Below, in pieces: positions 6,761 through 14,695 of a stretch of DNA of 64,000 nt. The notes under the pieces were generated by a model that saw nothing but the letters and a program-made list of their open reading frames with translations, was not told the origin of the DNA and searched no databases. Location: the NCBI RefSeq assembly GCF_003119115.1, contig NZ_CP022367.1:1601001-1665000 (forward strand). Direction: 5' to 3'. Within the stretch, counting starts at the first letter, position 1, and every line of letters begins with the position of its first letter. A program made the position numbers and the translations under genes. The stretch comes from Azospirillum sp. TSH58. GTDB taxonomy: Bacteria > Pseudomonadota > Alphaproteobacteria > Azospirillales > Azospirillaceae.

Positions 6761-9625
6761 ATGCCGTCTCTAACCGCCTTTGTTGCGCGTGTCGCCCGAC
6801 GGCTGGGCGCGGTTCTGCTTCTCGTTCTCCTTTGCACCGTTCCGGCCCTGGCCACCGTCCTGCCGCAGGCGGAGCGCGGCGTGCTCGATCTGCGCGGCTG
6901 GTACGCCGACCTCGACGGGCCGGTCTCGCTGGACGGCGAATGGCTGGTGTCCTGGGACCGGCTGGCCGGCGAGGAAAGCCTGAATCCCCTGCCGGAGCCG
7001 GATGGGGCGCTGTGGACGCCCTTCACCCTGCCGGCGATCTGGAACGGGGCCGAGCGCCCGGACGGGCGGGAGATGGGCGGGTTTGGCGCCGCCACCTTCC
7101 GCCTGAAGATCCTGCTGCCGCCCGGCATGCCGCCGCTGACGCTGAAGATGCCGCCGGTCAATTCCGCCATGCGGGTGTGGGTGGACGGCCGCTCGGTCGC
7201 CGCCGCCGGGGTTCCGGCGCTGGCCGCCGCGCAGGAGCAGTCCTCCTCCGTTTCCCGGTTCGTCACGCTGCATGGCGGGCAGCGGGTGATCGAGCTGGCG
7301 GTGGAGGTCTCCAACCACTTCCATTTCGAAGGCGGGATCGGGCGCACGATCTATCTCGACGCCAACGGCGGGCTGTCGCGGCTGTGGCAGCGGCAGTTGA
7401 TGACGAACGCCGGGGCGCTGATGTCGCTGTCGCTGATGGCGCTGTTCATCGGCGCCTTCCTGCGCCGACGCCTGTCGGCGGCCCCGCTGTTCCTTGTGAT
7501 GCTGCTGGCCGCCTGCGCCATGCGGCTGATGTGCACCAGCGAACTGCTGCGCGTCTTCTTCCCCGGCGTGTCGGAGGTCTGGGCCTACCGGCTGGAATAT
7601 CTGCCGATCTACATGTTCTACCCGATCTATTTCCACCTGCTGCGCGAGCTGTTCCCGGGATGCCTGCACCGTGGGGTCGGGCGCGCCATGATGGCGGTCG
7701 CGGTGCCCGGCATGTTCCTGGTGCTGGTGACCGAGCCGGCGCAATTCACCCGGCTGCGCGACGTGGCGAGCCTGCTGCTGGTGCTGTCGGCCCTGTATTT
7801 CGCGTGGCGCCTCGCCGTGGCCGCCCTGCGCCGCCATTCCGGCGCGCTCCTGCTGGGGGCGGGGGCGCTGGCCTTCCTGGGGGCGGTGGTGCACGACGCG
7901 CTGATGTACGCGCATTTCTTCGAGAGCATCGACCTCGTTCCCTACGGCGCGCTGCTGTTCCTGTTCAGCCACGCGCTGGTGCTGGGGCGGCGGGTGGAGA
8001 CGGCCTTCCTCAACGAGCGCCGGCTGTCGCAGGAACTGGCCGCCCTCAACGAAGGACTGGAGCGCCAGATCGCCGAGCGCACCCGCGCCCTGTCGGACAA
8101 GTCCGCGACGCTGGAGCGCTTCCTCGCCAACCTCAGCCACGAGGTCCGGACCCCGCTGAACGCCGTTCTGGGCATGGTGCGGGTGATCCGCCGCGAAGGC
8201 CCGACCGGCCAGCTCGACGAACGGCTGCGCGTCGCCGACGAGGCGGGGCGCCATCTCGTCTCCATGCTCGACACCATCCTCGACCTGTCGCGGCTGGAGG
8301 CGGGCCGGATGGAGCTGCATCCACAGCCCACCGATGTGGTCGCGCTGGTGGAGGACGCCGTGGCGCTGATGCGCGCGGGCGCCGAGGAGAAGGGCATCGA
8401 CCTGTCCCTGACGGTCAGCGGGCTGGGGGCGGCGCGCTTTTGGATCGATCCATTGCGCCTGCGCCAGATCGTTCTGAACCTGCTGAGCAACGCCGTGAAA
8501 TTCACCGAACGGGGCGGGGTGGAGGTGACGCTGACCGTAAGGCCGGCTCCGGCGGACACGGTGGGCGGGACGGTCGTCCTGTGCCTGACCGTGGCGGACA
8601 GCGGCCCCGGCGTTCCGCGGTCGGCCCAGGCCATCATCTTCGAGCCTTTCCATCGGTTGGAGGGGGCTCGGCTGGAAGGCAACCGACGCGACGGCGCCGG
8701 GCTGGGGCTCGCCATCGTCAACGGGCTCGTGCAGTTGATGGGGGGCGACGTCTGCCTGGAAGGCCGGACGGGCGGCGGTTCCCTCTTCACGGTCTCGCTT
8801 CCGACACGCCCGCTTCCCGTCGCCGATCCCTCGCCGGGCCGCGCCGCGCCCATGCCGGTGCCGGGGAGCCTGGACATCCTGGTGGTGGAGGACGCGCCGG
8901 AGAATCAGGCCATCCTTCGCGAGTATCTGGCGCCCGGCGGCCACCGCGCCGTCTATGCGGACAGCGGGGAGGAGGCAATGGCGGTTCTGGCCACCAGGAC
9001 CGTGGACGTCGTGCTGCTCGACATGCGGCTGCCGGGGATCGACGGGGTGGAGGTGACGCGGCGCATCCGCGCGTTGCCGGACGCCGAGCGGGCGCTGGTG
9101 CCGGTGATCGCGGTGACCGCCAACAGCTCTCCGGAGGATCGGGCGGACTATCTGGACGCCGGGGTCGACGAGGTGGTGGCCAAGCCGGTGGACCCCGACG
9201 CGCTTCAGGACGCGCTCGCGCGTCACGCGCCGTCCGGCTCCAGCGCGTCCGCGCCCGCTCCGTCCTTCGCGGTCCGGCAGGCGCCGCTCGCCAGGGGGCT
9301 CCTCCCGGGGGGGCTGTCCAGCGCCGACCGCGCGCGGCTGATGGAGCGCTTCGCCCAGGCCTGCCGGGAGGTGCTGGCGGTTCTTGACGATGCGGAATCG
9401 CCGCCCCGGCGCGTGGTCGACGCGGCCCACCGCATGAAGGGCAGTGGCGGCACCTATGGGTTTCCGGAGGTGAGCGCCGCGGCGCGGGCGTTGGAGCGGG
9501 CGGCGCAGGCCGTCGAGAACGGGAATGGGGAGGCCGCTTCCATGCAAGGGGATGCGGCGGCGCTTCGGGATCGGCTTCATGCCGCCCTGCGCGCCATCGA
9601 AACGGGGGAGGCGGGGCTGACATGA
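6761..9625 (+). CDS. Hybrid sensor histidine kinase (7TM-DISM sensor, HisKA-HATPase-REC-Hpt)
   Basis: The chosen ATG (6761) opens a signal peptide (MPSLTAFVARVARRLGAVLL) and gives 954 residues; an in-frame start at 6707 would add 18 unlikely residues. Order: periplasmic jelly-roll-type sensor (about 30-200), seven membrane segments (about 215-410), short coiled coil, HisKA with FLANLSHEVRTPLNAV (phospho-His about 460), HATPase (N box NLLSNAVKF, GAGLGLAIV), receiver with phospho-Asp about 754 (VVLLDMRLPG), and Hpt with His about 890 (AAHRMKGSGG). This is a full phosphorelay on one chain. The OmpR-type regulator downstream is the likely last acceptor. The 7TM-DISM sensor class often detects carbohydrates or other small ligands; the signal here is unknown. 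Confidence 0.85.
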   Translation: MPSLTAFVARVARRLGAVLLLVLLCTVPALATVLPQAERGVLDLRGWYADLDGPVSLDGEWLVSWDRLAGEESLNPLPEPDGALWTPFTLPAIWNGAERPDGREMGGFGAATFRLKILLPPGMPPLTLKMPPVNSAMRVWVDGRSVAAAGVPALAAAQEQSSSVSRFVTLHGGQRVIELAVEVSNHFHFEGGIGRTIYLDANGGLSRLWQRQLMTNAGALMSLSLMALFIGAFLRRRLSAAPLFLVMLLAACAMRLMCTSELLRVFFPGVSEVWAYRLEYLPIYMFYPIYFHLLRELFPGCLHRGVGRAMMAVAVPGMFLVLVTEPAQFTRLRDVASLLLVLSALYFAWRLAVAALRRHSGALLLGAGALAFLGAVVHDALMYAHFFESIDLVPYGALLFLFSHALVLGRRVETAFLNERRLSQELAALNEGLERQIAERTRALSDKSATLERFLANLSHEVRTPLNAVLGMVRVIRREGPTGQLDERLRVADEAGRHLVSMLDTILDLSRLEAGRMELHPQPTDVVALVEDAVALMRAGAEEKGIDLSLTVSGLGAARFWIDPLRLRQIVLNLLSNAVKFTERGGVEVTLTVRPAPADTVGGTVVLCLTVADSGPGVPRSAQAIIFEPFHRLEGARLEGNRRDGAGLGLAIVNGLVQLMGGDVCLEGRTGGGSLFTVSLPTRPLPVADPSPGRAAPMPVPGSLDILVVEDAPENQAILREYLAPGGHRAVYADSGEEAMAVLATRTVDVVLLDMRLPGIDGVEVTRRIRALPDAERALVPVIAVTANSSPEDRADYLDAGVDEVVAKPVDPDALQDALARHAPSGSSASAPAPSFAVRQAPLARGLLPGGLSSADRARLMERFAQACREVLAVLDDAESPPRRVVDAAHRMKGSGGTYGFPEVSAAARALERAAQAVENGNGEAASMQGDAAALRDRLHAALRAIETGEAGLT

Positions 9626-9708
9626 CGGCGACAGGGGTTGATGCGACAGAAGGTGGTGCGACAGGGGTTGTCGCGACGGGAGCGGCGGCGGTGGGCGGGG
9701 CATCATGA
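9622..9708 (+). CDS. Possible 28-residue bridging peptide
   Basis: An ATG overlaps the kinase stop (ATGA, 9622-9625), and the frame ends in a TGA that overlaps the ATG of the response regulator (ATGA, 9705-9708). The peptide is low complexity (Ala, Gly, Thr, Val) and comes from an imperfect DNA repeat around GCGACAGGGGTTG. It probably serves to carry ribosomes across the 79-base gap and couple the regulator to the kinase. A functional peptide is unlikely but cannot be excluded. Confidence 0.3.
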   Translation: MTATGVDATEGGATGVVATGAAAVGGAS

Positions 9709-10454
9709 GCGTCGGATCGGAGCTGGTCGGGCGGACCGTGCTGGTGGTCGAGGATTCCCCGGAGACGCAGGATTTGATCGCGACCTACCTGGAGCATCAG
9801 GGGCTGCGGGTGCTGCGGGCGGCGAACGGGGCGGAACTGACCGAGCGCATCGCGCAGGACCGGCCGGACCTTGTGCTTCTGGACATCAACCTGCCGGATT
9901 GCGACGGGCTGGCCCTGGCCGAGCGGTTGCGGCTGGGGGAAACCGTTCCGCTGATCTTCGTGACCGGGCGCGACAGCCCGACCGACCGCATCGCCGGCCT
10001 GTCCCACGGCGGCGACTATGTGACCAAGCCGGTCGACCTGCTTGAGCTGCTGATCCGCATCCGCAACCTGCTGCGCCGCTCCGGGGCGCCCGCCGTTCCG
10101 CCCACATCCGTGGAGGCGGCGGCGGGGCCGGCGCCCGACGCGCCGCTGACCTTCCGGGGATGGCGTCTCGATCTGGTGCGCCGCGCGCTGTTCCGTCCCG
10201 ACGGTTCCTACCTCGCGCTGACGACGGGGGAGTTCAACATCCTGGCGGCGCTGGCGGCCATGCGGCCCAACCCGGTCAGCCGCGAATATCTTCTGGACGT
10301 GATCAGCAACCGCGACCCGCGTTCCATCAGCGAGCACACGGTGGACACGCTGATCACCCGGCTGCGCCGCAAGATGCGGCTGGACGACGGCGCACCCTCG
10401 CCGATCATTACCGTCCGCGGGGTCGGTTATGCATTGGAATCCGACGATTCTTGA
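9705..10454 (+). CDS. OmpR-family response regulator
   Basis: A 249-residue two-domain regulator. The receiver domain (about 10-125) has the acidic pair in VVEDS, phospho-Asp 60 in LVLLDINLPD, the Thr in IFVTGRD, and the Lys in YVTKP. The usual GADDY loop is shortened to HGGDY. The C-terminal winged helix (about 145-245) shows the OmpR/PhoB pattern LTTGEFNIL, the recognition helix region SEHTVDTLITRLRRKM, and the terminal hairpin ITVRGVGYALE. It lies directly after the hybrid kinase and is its likely partner. Targets unknown; the palindrome at 10505 just downstream of this gene is one candidate. Confidence 0.88.
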   Translation: MSVGSELVGRTVLVVEDSPETQDLIATYLEHQGLRVLRAANGAELTERIAQDRPDLVLLDINLPDCDGLALAERLRLGETVPLIFVTGRDSPTDRIAGLSHGGDYVTKPVDLLELLIRIRNLLRRSGAPAVPPTSVEAAAGPAPDAPLTFRGWRLDLVRRALFRPDGSYLALTTGEFNILAALAAMRPNPVSREYLLDVISNRDPRSISEHTVDTLITRLRRKMRLDDGAPSPIITVRGVGYALESDDS

Positions 10455-10480
10455 CGATAATGATTAATATGCAATAATAA
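10451..10480 (+). promoter_or_regulatory. Candidate promoter after the response regulator
   Basis: TTGACG (10451-10456) overlaps the stop codon and is followed by AT-rich DNA with AATAAT (10473-10478, spacing 16) or TAATAA (10475-10480, spacing 18). It would transcribe the pseudo-receiver/MarR gene at 10685. Confidence 0.35.
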
Positions 10481-10504
10481 ACCGCACGTTACTCCGACAG
10501 AAAA

Positions 10505-10524
10505 GTATCAACGGCCGTTGATAC
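10505..10524. promoter_or_regulatory. Perfect 20-bp palindrome, likely operator
   Basis: GTATCAACGG followed by its exact reverse complement CCGTTGATAC. It sits in the 230-base gap between the OmpR regulator and the MarR-like gene, just after the candidate promoter. A dimeric regulator site is the natural reading. Possible binders are the MarR-type protein (autoregulation) or the upstream OmpR protein, although OmpR-type sites are normally direct repeats. Confidence 0.6.
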
Positions 10525-10684
10525 GCGTTCGAACGGGGTAATGCTATACATCACCCAACGAATGATTGACGGTTCCAAGCGGGTACCTGGAAGTGGCGGA
10601 CGGTTCCGCCGCATCGGGTCGCCGCGCCGGGCCTGACACCGCCGCCGGTCAACCGGCGCGCGATCTGATGCGGGTGAGAGCGGC

Positions 10685-11755
10685 ATGCAACGGTCCCTGG
10701 TTTCGCGTTCGGCGGAGCGTCTCGCGCTGACTGGCCATATGGCGGCCGGTCAAACGGCGACCAGTCAAGCGGCACCGAATTACTCGGCACCGGCCTACTC
10801 GGCGGCGGCGCCTTCCATTCTGATCATCGGCAACGACAGCGCGGCCATCGCCGGCATCCGCGACTGCGCCCTGCGGCTCGGCCACCGGGTTCAGGACACG
10901 CGCGACGTGATCTCGGCGCTGGGCCTGCTCGACGTGGACCGCAGCGTCGGCGTGGTGTTCGTGGACGGCGGGTCGCCCTGGTTCGACGGTCTGGCGCTGA
11001 TGGAGCGGCTGCACCGCACCCACCGCGGCCTCGCCTGCATCCTCTTCGCCCGCAACCCGGAGGCCGACGACGTGGTGCGTGCCCTCCGTCTGGAGGCGGC
11101 CGACGTGGTGACCGACCCGGAGGACGACGCGCAGATCGAGCGCGCGCTGGCCCGTGTCCTGGACAGTGGCGAATTGGGCGCATCGCCGGTTCCGGACTTC
11201 CCGGCGGCGATGGACAGCCGCGACGACGCGCTGGAGCAGGCCTACCGTCACGGGCTGGCGCTGGTCGAGACGGTGCGGGCCTTGCGCGGGGAAGCCGCGG
11301 CGGCCCGCGTGATGCCCTTCGTCGCGGCCCAGCGCGCGGCCGCCGCACCGACGGCGTCCCCCGCGGCCATCGCGACCGTGGCTCCACCCGTTTGCGAAGC
11401 GGTGGCGGACGGCGGTGTGCCGGACAGCCTGGGCATCCTGACGGCGATCCGGCGCAAGCGCGCCGCCCGCGAGAAGTTCTTTCCCAAGGGGCTGTTCGAG
11501 GACCCCTGCTGGGACATGCTGCTGGACCTGATGATCAACCATCTCCAGGGGCGGCGGATTTCCGTGTCCTCGCTGTGCATCGCGTCCGGCGTCGCGCAGA
11601 CCACGGCGCTGCGCCGCATCACCGACCTGCACGACCGCGGGCTGGTCCGGCGCATCGCCGACGACAAGGACGGCCGCCGCGTCTTCATCGAGCTGACCGA
11701 AGAAGGCGTGGCCGCCATGGAGCGTTACGTGGAGACGGTCGGCCCGCTGGGCTGA
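10685..11755 (+). CDS. Pseudo-receiver / MarR-type winged-helix regulator
   Basis: A 356-residue regulator. After a flexible Ala/Ser/Tyr-rich N-terminus comes a receiver-like domain (about 43-165): ILIIGNDSAAI, then VVFVDGGSPWFDGLALM. The residues normally needed for signalling are altered: the acidic pair is ND, the conserved Lys is Asp (VVTDPED), and the Thr/Ser position is not conserved. A linker leads to a C-terminal winged helix (about 260-350) with ISVSSLCIASGVAQTTALRR as the recognition region and DDKDGRRVFIELTEEG as the MarR-type wing. It is probably a DNA-binding protein whose receiver is not phosphorylated. The upstream palindrome suggests autoregulation. Confidence 0.8.
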   Translation: MQRSLVSRSAERLALTGHMAAGQTATSQAAPNYSAPAYSAAAPSILIIGNDSAAIAGIRDCALRLGHRVQDTRDVISALGLLDVDRSVGVVFVDGGSPWFDGLALMERLHRTHRGLACILFARNPEADDVVRALRLEAADVVTDPEDDAQIERALARVLDSGELGASPVPDFPAAMDSRDDALEQAYRHGLALVETVRALRGEAAAARVMPFVAAQRAAAAPTASPAAIATVAPPVCEAVADGGVPDSLGILTAIRRKRAAREKFFPKGLFEDPCWDMLLDLMINHLQGRRISVSSLCIASGVAQTTALRRITDLHDRGLVRRIADDKDGRRVFIELTEEGVAAMERYVETVGPLG

Positions 11756-11982
11756 CCGTCCGCGGCCCCCGCCTCCGCCTGGCGGGAACAGTCCGGCCAG
11801 GGGCAGGCGCAGGAGGGGAAACGGCACTCGTCGCCGTTCACGTCGCTCGCCTGAACGGCGATCTTGTAGCGCAGGCCGTGGGCCGACGGCGTGTCGATCA
11901 GGCCGCAGGCCTCGTAGACCTCGACATTGACGCGGGCCGATTGCAGGGCAACCCGCGCGATCTGTTTGGGATCCTTCATCAT
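11725..11982 (-). CDS. Small Cys-containing hypothetical protein
   Basis: Not recognised. An 85-residue frame (two adjacent ATGs, 11982 or 11979) whose 3' end overlaps the convergent regulator by about 30 bases. It has a hydrophilic N-terminal half and a cluster of cysteines near the end of the ordered part (ECRFPSCACPWPDC), which could bind a metal. Base composition and third-position GC match the neighbours, but the short length leaves doubt. Confidence 0.45.
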   Translation of the reverse strand: MMKDPKQIARVALQSARVNVEVYEACGLIDTPSAHGLRYKIAVQASDVNGDECRFPSCACPWPDCSRQAEAGAADGQPSGPTVST

Positions 11983-12091
11983 CGGCGTCTCGGCCTCGCT
12001 TCCGCTGCGTCGTCGGGTCCTTCAACGCATGTTCGGCGCCGTTGTGCCAGGGCGTATCGGAAGGACTTCCTTTGGCACGCCCACGGCACCC

Positions 12092-14050
12092 TTACGGTTC
12101 GCGCCACATCGACCGGTAGGCCTCCTCCAGCGAGCGGGCGAAGGCCGGCGCGTCGCACAGCGGGGATTGGCGCAGACGCTCCCGCAGGCCGGCGCGCAGG
12201 GCGGCCAGGGCCTCCGGGTCGCCGGCCAGGGCGGCGGTCTTGGCGACGTAGTCCTCCGGGCTGTCCGCCACCAGCCGGTCGGCGAGGCCGAGCGTTTCCA
12301 GGAAGCTGACCCCGATGCGCCCAGCCCAGCGGTCGCCGCGCAGGGTCACCACCGGCACGCCCATCCACAGGCTCTCGGCCGTCGTCGTGCCGCCGCCGAA
12401 GGGGATGGGGGACAGGGCGAGGTCGATGCGGTTGTGGCTGTGGAAATAGTCCGCCCGCGGCGTCTTCCCTTCCATGCGCAGGCGGTTCGGCGCGATGCCG
12501 TGCGCGGCGAACTGGTCGCGCAGGGTCTGCCGCACCCCGTAATCGGCGAACTCCCGCGATTTCAGGAGCAGGCGGGCTTGCGGCAGGGCGGTCAGGACCT
12601 GCGCCCACAGCGCGACGGTCGGCCGGGTGATCTTGGCCCGGTTGTGGAAGGCGCCGAGCGTGACCGGACCGCCGCCGAGCATGGGAAGCGGCCCGACCGG
12701 CACATCCTCCGCCGGCGGGGTGAAGCACAGATAACTGCCGGGCAGGCGCCAGACCTTCTCGGTGAAGAAGCGCTCCTCCCCCGGCGGCAGGACGTGGCGG
12801 TCGGCGATGATCCAGTCCATCGTCGGCAGGCCGGTCGTCCCGAAATAGCCGAGCCAGCTCACCTGGACGGGGGCGGGCCGCCGGGCGAACAGGGGCAGGC
12901 GGTTGTTGCCGGTGTGGCCGGACAGATCGACGAGGATGTCGATGCCGTCCCGCCGGATCAGCTCGGCCACGGCCGCGTCGCCCATGCCGACGATGGGGCG
13001 CCATCCGTCGGCGGCGGCGCGCAGGCTGTCCGTCACGTCGTCGGTCCGGCCGTTGTTGGCGTAGCCGTAGGCGGTGACCGCCGAGCGGTCGTGCGCCCTC
13101 AGGACGCTTTCCAGGAAATAGCCGACGGGATGGCTGTTGAAGTCGCTGGAGACGTAGCCGATGCGCAGCGGACGGTGACGATCGTCGCGGACCGCCGGAG
13201 CGGCGACGGGGAGGCCGCCGCCGCTTCGTTCGACCCAGTCGCGGGCGGCGGCGAGGAAGTCGGCGTTTCCGCACTCCGGCAGGTAATGCTGCGCCATCAG
13301 GGCGTTGCTGTGCGCCATCGGGAAATCCGGACGGTGCGTCAATGCCGAGCGGTAGGCGGCGATGGCCTGGTCCGGGTGCCCTTGCCCCTTCAGGGTGTTG
13401 CCGAGGTTGGACCAGGCCAGGGCGAAATCGGGCTGGAAGGCCAGCGCGACGCGGTAGGCCGCCGCCGCTTCGCCCAGCCGGTCCTGCAGATCCAGGGCGT
13501 AGCCGAGGTTGCAGTGGGACTCGGCGTTGGCCGGCGCCGCCTGGATGGCGTCGGTGAAGGCGGCGATGGCGGCGTCGGTCTGCCCGACCTCCAGGAACAG
13601 CGAGCCGAGGTTGTTCAACGCCTCCACGAAGCCGGGCTGGAGCGCGATGGCCTGACGGTAGGCGGCGACGCTTTCGTTGGGGCGGCGCTGAAGACGAAAC
13701 AGGTTGCCCAGCCGGAAATGGACGTCCGCCCGGTCCGGACCGAGGCGCAGCGCCGCCATCAGGGCGTCCAGCGCCTCGTCCACGCGGCCGGCGTCGAGCA
13801 GGGACGAGCCGAGATTCAGGCGGTATTCCAAGGCTTCCCGGAAGGACAGGGCGGTGCGGATGCTGGCGATGCCGGAGTCGTGATCGCCCCGCTCGGACAG
13901 CAGCACGCCCAGCAGGTGCCAGGCGTCGGGATTCCGCGGCTCACGCTTCAGGATCTGGCGGTACGCCCGCTCCGCCTCGTCGCCCCGGCCGTCGTTATGC
14001 AGGGTCAGGGCATCGGTGAGCGAGGGCCGGGGATTGCGGCTGTCCGTCAT
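12092..14050 (-). CDS. TPR / O-GlcNAc-transferase-like (SPINDLY-type, GT41) protein
   Basis: A 652-residue protein. Residues about 10-245 are six to seven tetratricopeptide repeats (for example NPDAWHLLGVLLSERGDHDS and FVEALNNLGSLFLEVGQTDA). Residues about 285-650 match the glycosyltransferase 41 fold, with LRIGYVSSDFNSHPVGYF, VDLSGHTGNNRL, VQVSWLGYFGTTGLPTMDW and PFGGGTTTAESLWMGVPVV. Eukaryotic members add O-GlcNAc to Ser/Thr. Bacterial members are thought to glycosylate proteins or surface structures, in some cases flagellin; the acceptor here is unknown. No signal peptide. It is transcribed alone, away from the RcnB-like gene. Confidence 0.85.
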   Translation of the reverse strand: MTDSRNPRPSLTDALTLHNDGRGDEAERAYRQILKREPRNPDAWHLLGVLLSERGDHDSGIASIRTALSFREALEYRLNLGSSLLDAGRVDEALDALMAALRLGPDRADVHFRLGNLFRLQRRPNESVAAYRQAIALQPGFVEALNNLGSLFLEVGQTDAAIAAFTDAIQAAPANAESHCNLGYALDLQDRLGEAAAAYRVALAFQPDFALAWSNLGNTLKGQGHPDQAIAAYRSALTHRPDFPMAHSNALMAQHYLPECGNADFLAAARDWVERSGGGLPVAAPAVRDDRHRPLRIGYVSSDFNSHPVGYFLESVLRAHDRSAVTAYGYANNGRTDDVTDSLRAAADGWRPIVGMGDAAVAELIRRDGIDILVDLSGHTGNNRLPLFARRPAPVQVSWLGYFGTTGLPTMDWIIADRHVLPPGEERFFTEKVWRLPGSYLCFTPPAEDVPVGPLPMLGGGPVTLGAFHNRAKITRPTVALWAQVLTALPQARLLLKSREFADYGVRQTLRDQFAAHGIAPNRLRMEGKTPRADYFHSHNRIDLALSPIPFGGGTTTAESLWMGVPVVTLRGDRWAGRIGVSFLETLGLADRLVADSPEDYVAKTAALAGDPEALAALRAGLRERLRQSPLCDAPAFARSLEEAYRSMWREP

Positions 14051-14152
14051 GGAGCGTCCATCGTGGGAGCGGGCATCGCGGGGAAGGGCGGTGCAACTCG
14101 GGGGAGAGTAGACCGCCCGGCCGGGGCGCGTCCACGAAGGAAGGGCAGGTTC

Positions 14153-14563
14153 TCAGCGGAACAGGCCGGGGACGATCCGGACCATGATTCCCGATCCGGA
14201 CGCCACCAGAATGGCGTCCGATCCGGCGCGGACCCAGTGATGGCCGCGTGGCGGCCGGTGCAGGTGATAGGCGGCGGGCGTGGCGATGACGTGGCGCCGC
14301 GAGGCGTAGGCGGTGGGCAGCCGGTCGCCGGGCTTCCAGTGCCGCGCCGCGCGGTGGACCGGCGGAGTCGGGCGGTGCGATTCAGGACGGCGCAGATCGG
14401 GGCGGTGCAGATCGGGGCGGTGCAGATCGGGACCGCGGTGGTCCCGCTCGATCCGCGGCGGTTCGCGGTGATCCGGTCCCCAGCCGGCGGCGGCAGCGTC
14501 TTGGGTGCCCAGGCCGGCCAGCACGGTAGCGGCGGTCATGGCGGCGATCAGGATGCGCGACAT
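14153..14563 (-). CDS. RcnB-like periplasmic protein
   Basis: A 136-residue protein with a signal peptide (MSRILIAAMTAATVLAGLG, cleavage after AAA). A His/Arg/Pro/Asp-rich low-complexity segment (about 32-68) carries repeats of HRPDL. The C-terminal domain has the RcnB pattern: a GDRLPTAY segment, YHLHRPPRGHHWVRAGSDAILV and a last beta strand. RcnB in E. coli supports nickel/cobalt homeostasis, but most alphaproteobacterial members are uncharacterised. The histidine-rich linker fits metal binding. The linker is encoded by a 15-bp tandem repeat (14392-14431). Confidence 0.75.
   Translation of the reverse strand: MSRILIAAMTAATVLAGLGTQDAAAAGWGPDHREPPRIERDHRGPDLHRPDLHRPDLRRPESHRPTPPVHRAARHWKPGDRLPTAYASRRHVIATPAAYHLHRPPRGHHWVRAGSDAILVASGSGIMVRIVPGLFR
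14392..14431. repeat. 15-bp in-frame tandem repeat in the RcnB-like gene
   Basis: Unit GCAGATCGGGGCGGT occurs at 14392-14406 and 14407-14421, with a partial third copy from 14422. Being a multiple of three, it adds or removes five residues (a His-Arg-Pro-Asp-Leu unit) without a frameshift. Confidence 0.8.
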
Positions 14564-14695
14564 GGGGGTATCCCTCGTTTCGTCAGGCTGGGATCGTGAT
14601 CCCGATGCCCCGATGCTGCGCCCACCCTGTTGCCGGCGTGTGTCCGGCGCCCCCCTGTTTGGTAACGGACTGTTACGGTTCAGCCCGGCCCGCCG

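Noticed and set aside
6549-6773. A 74-codon frame in the low-GC leader
   Set aside because: Unnatural composition, and it runs into the kinase coding region in another frame.
6712-9387. Second long forward frame through the kinase gene
   Set aside because: It is the +1 shadow of a GC-rich gene, full of Ala/Arg/Gly/Pro low complexity.
6770-9706. 978-codon frame on the minus strand over the kinase
   Set aside because: An antisense shadow typical of high-GC DNA; no domain recognised.
11927-14599. 890-codon forward frame opposite the TPR-OGT gene
   Set aside because: Antisense shadow; the minus-strand frame has TPR and GT41 motifs.
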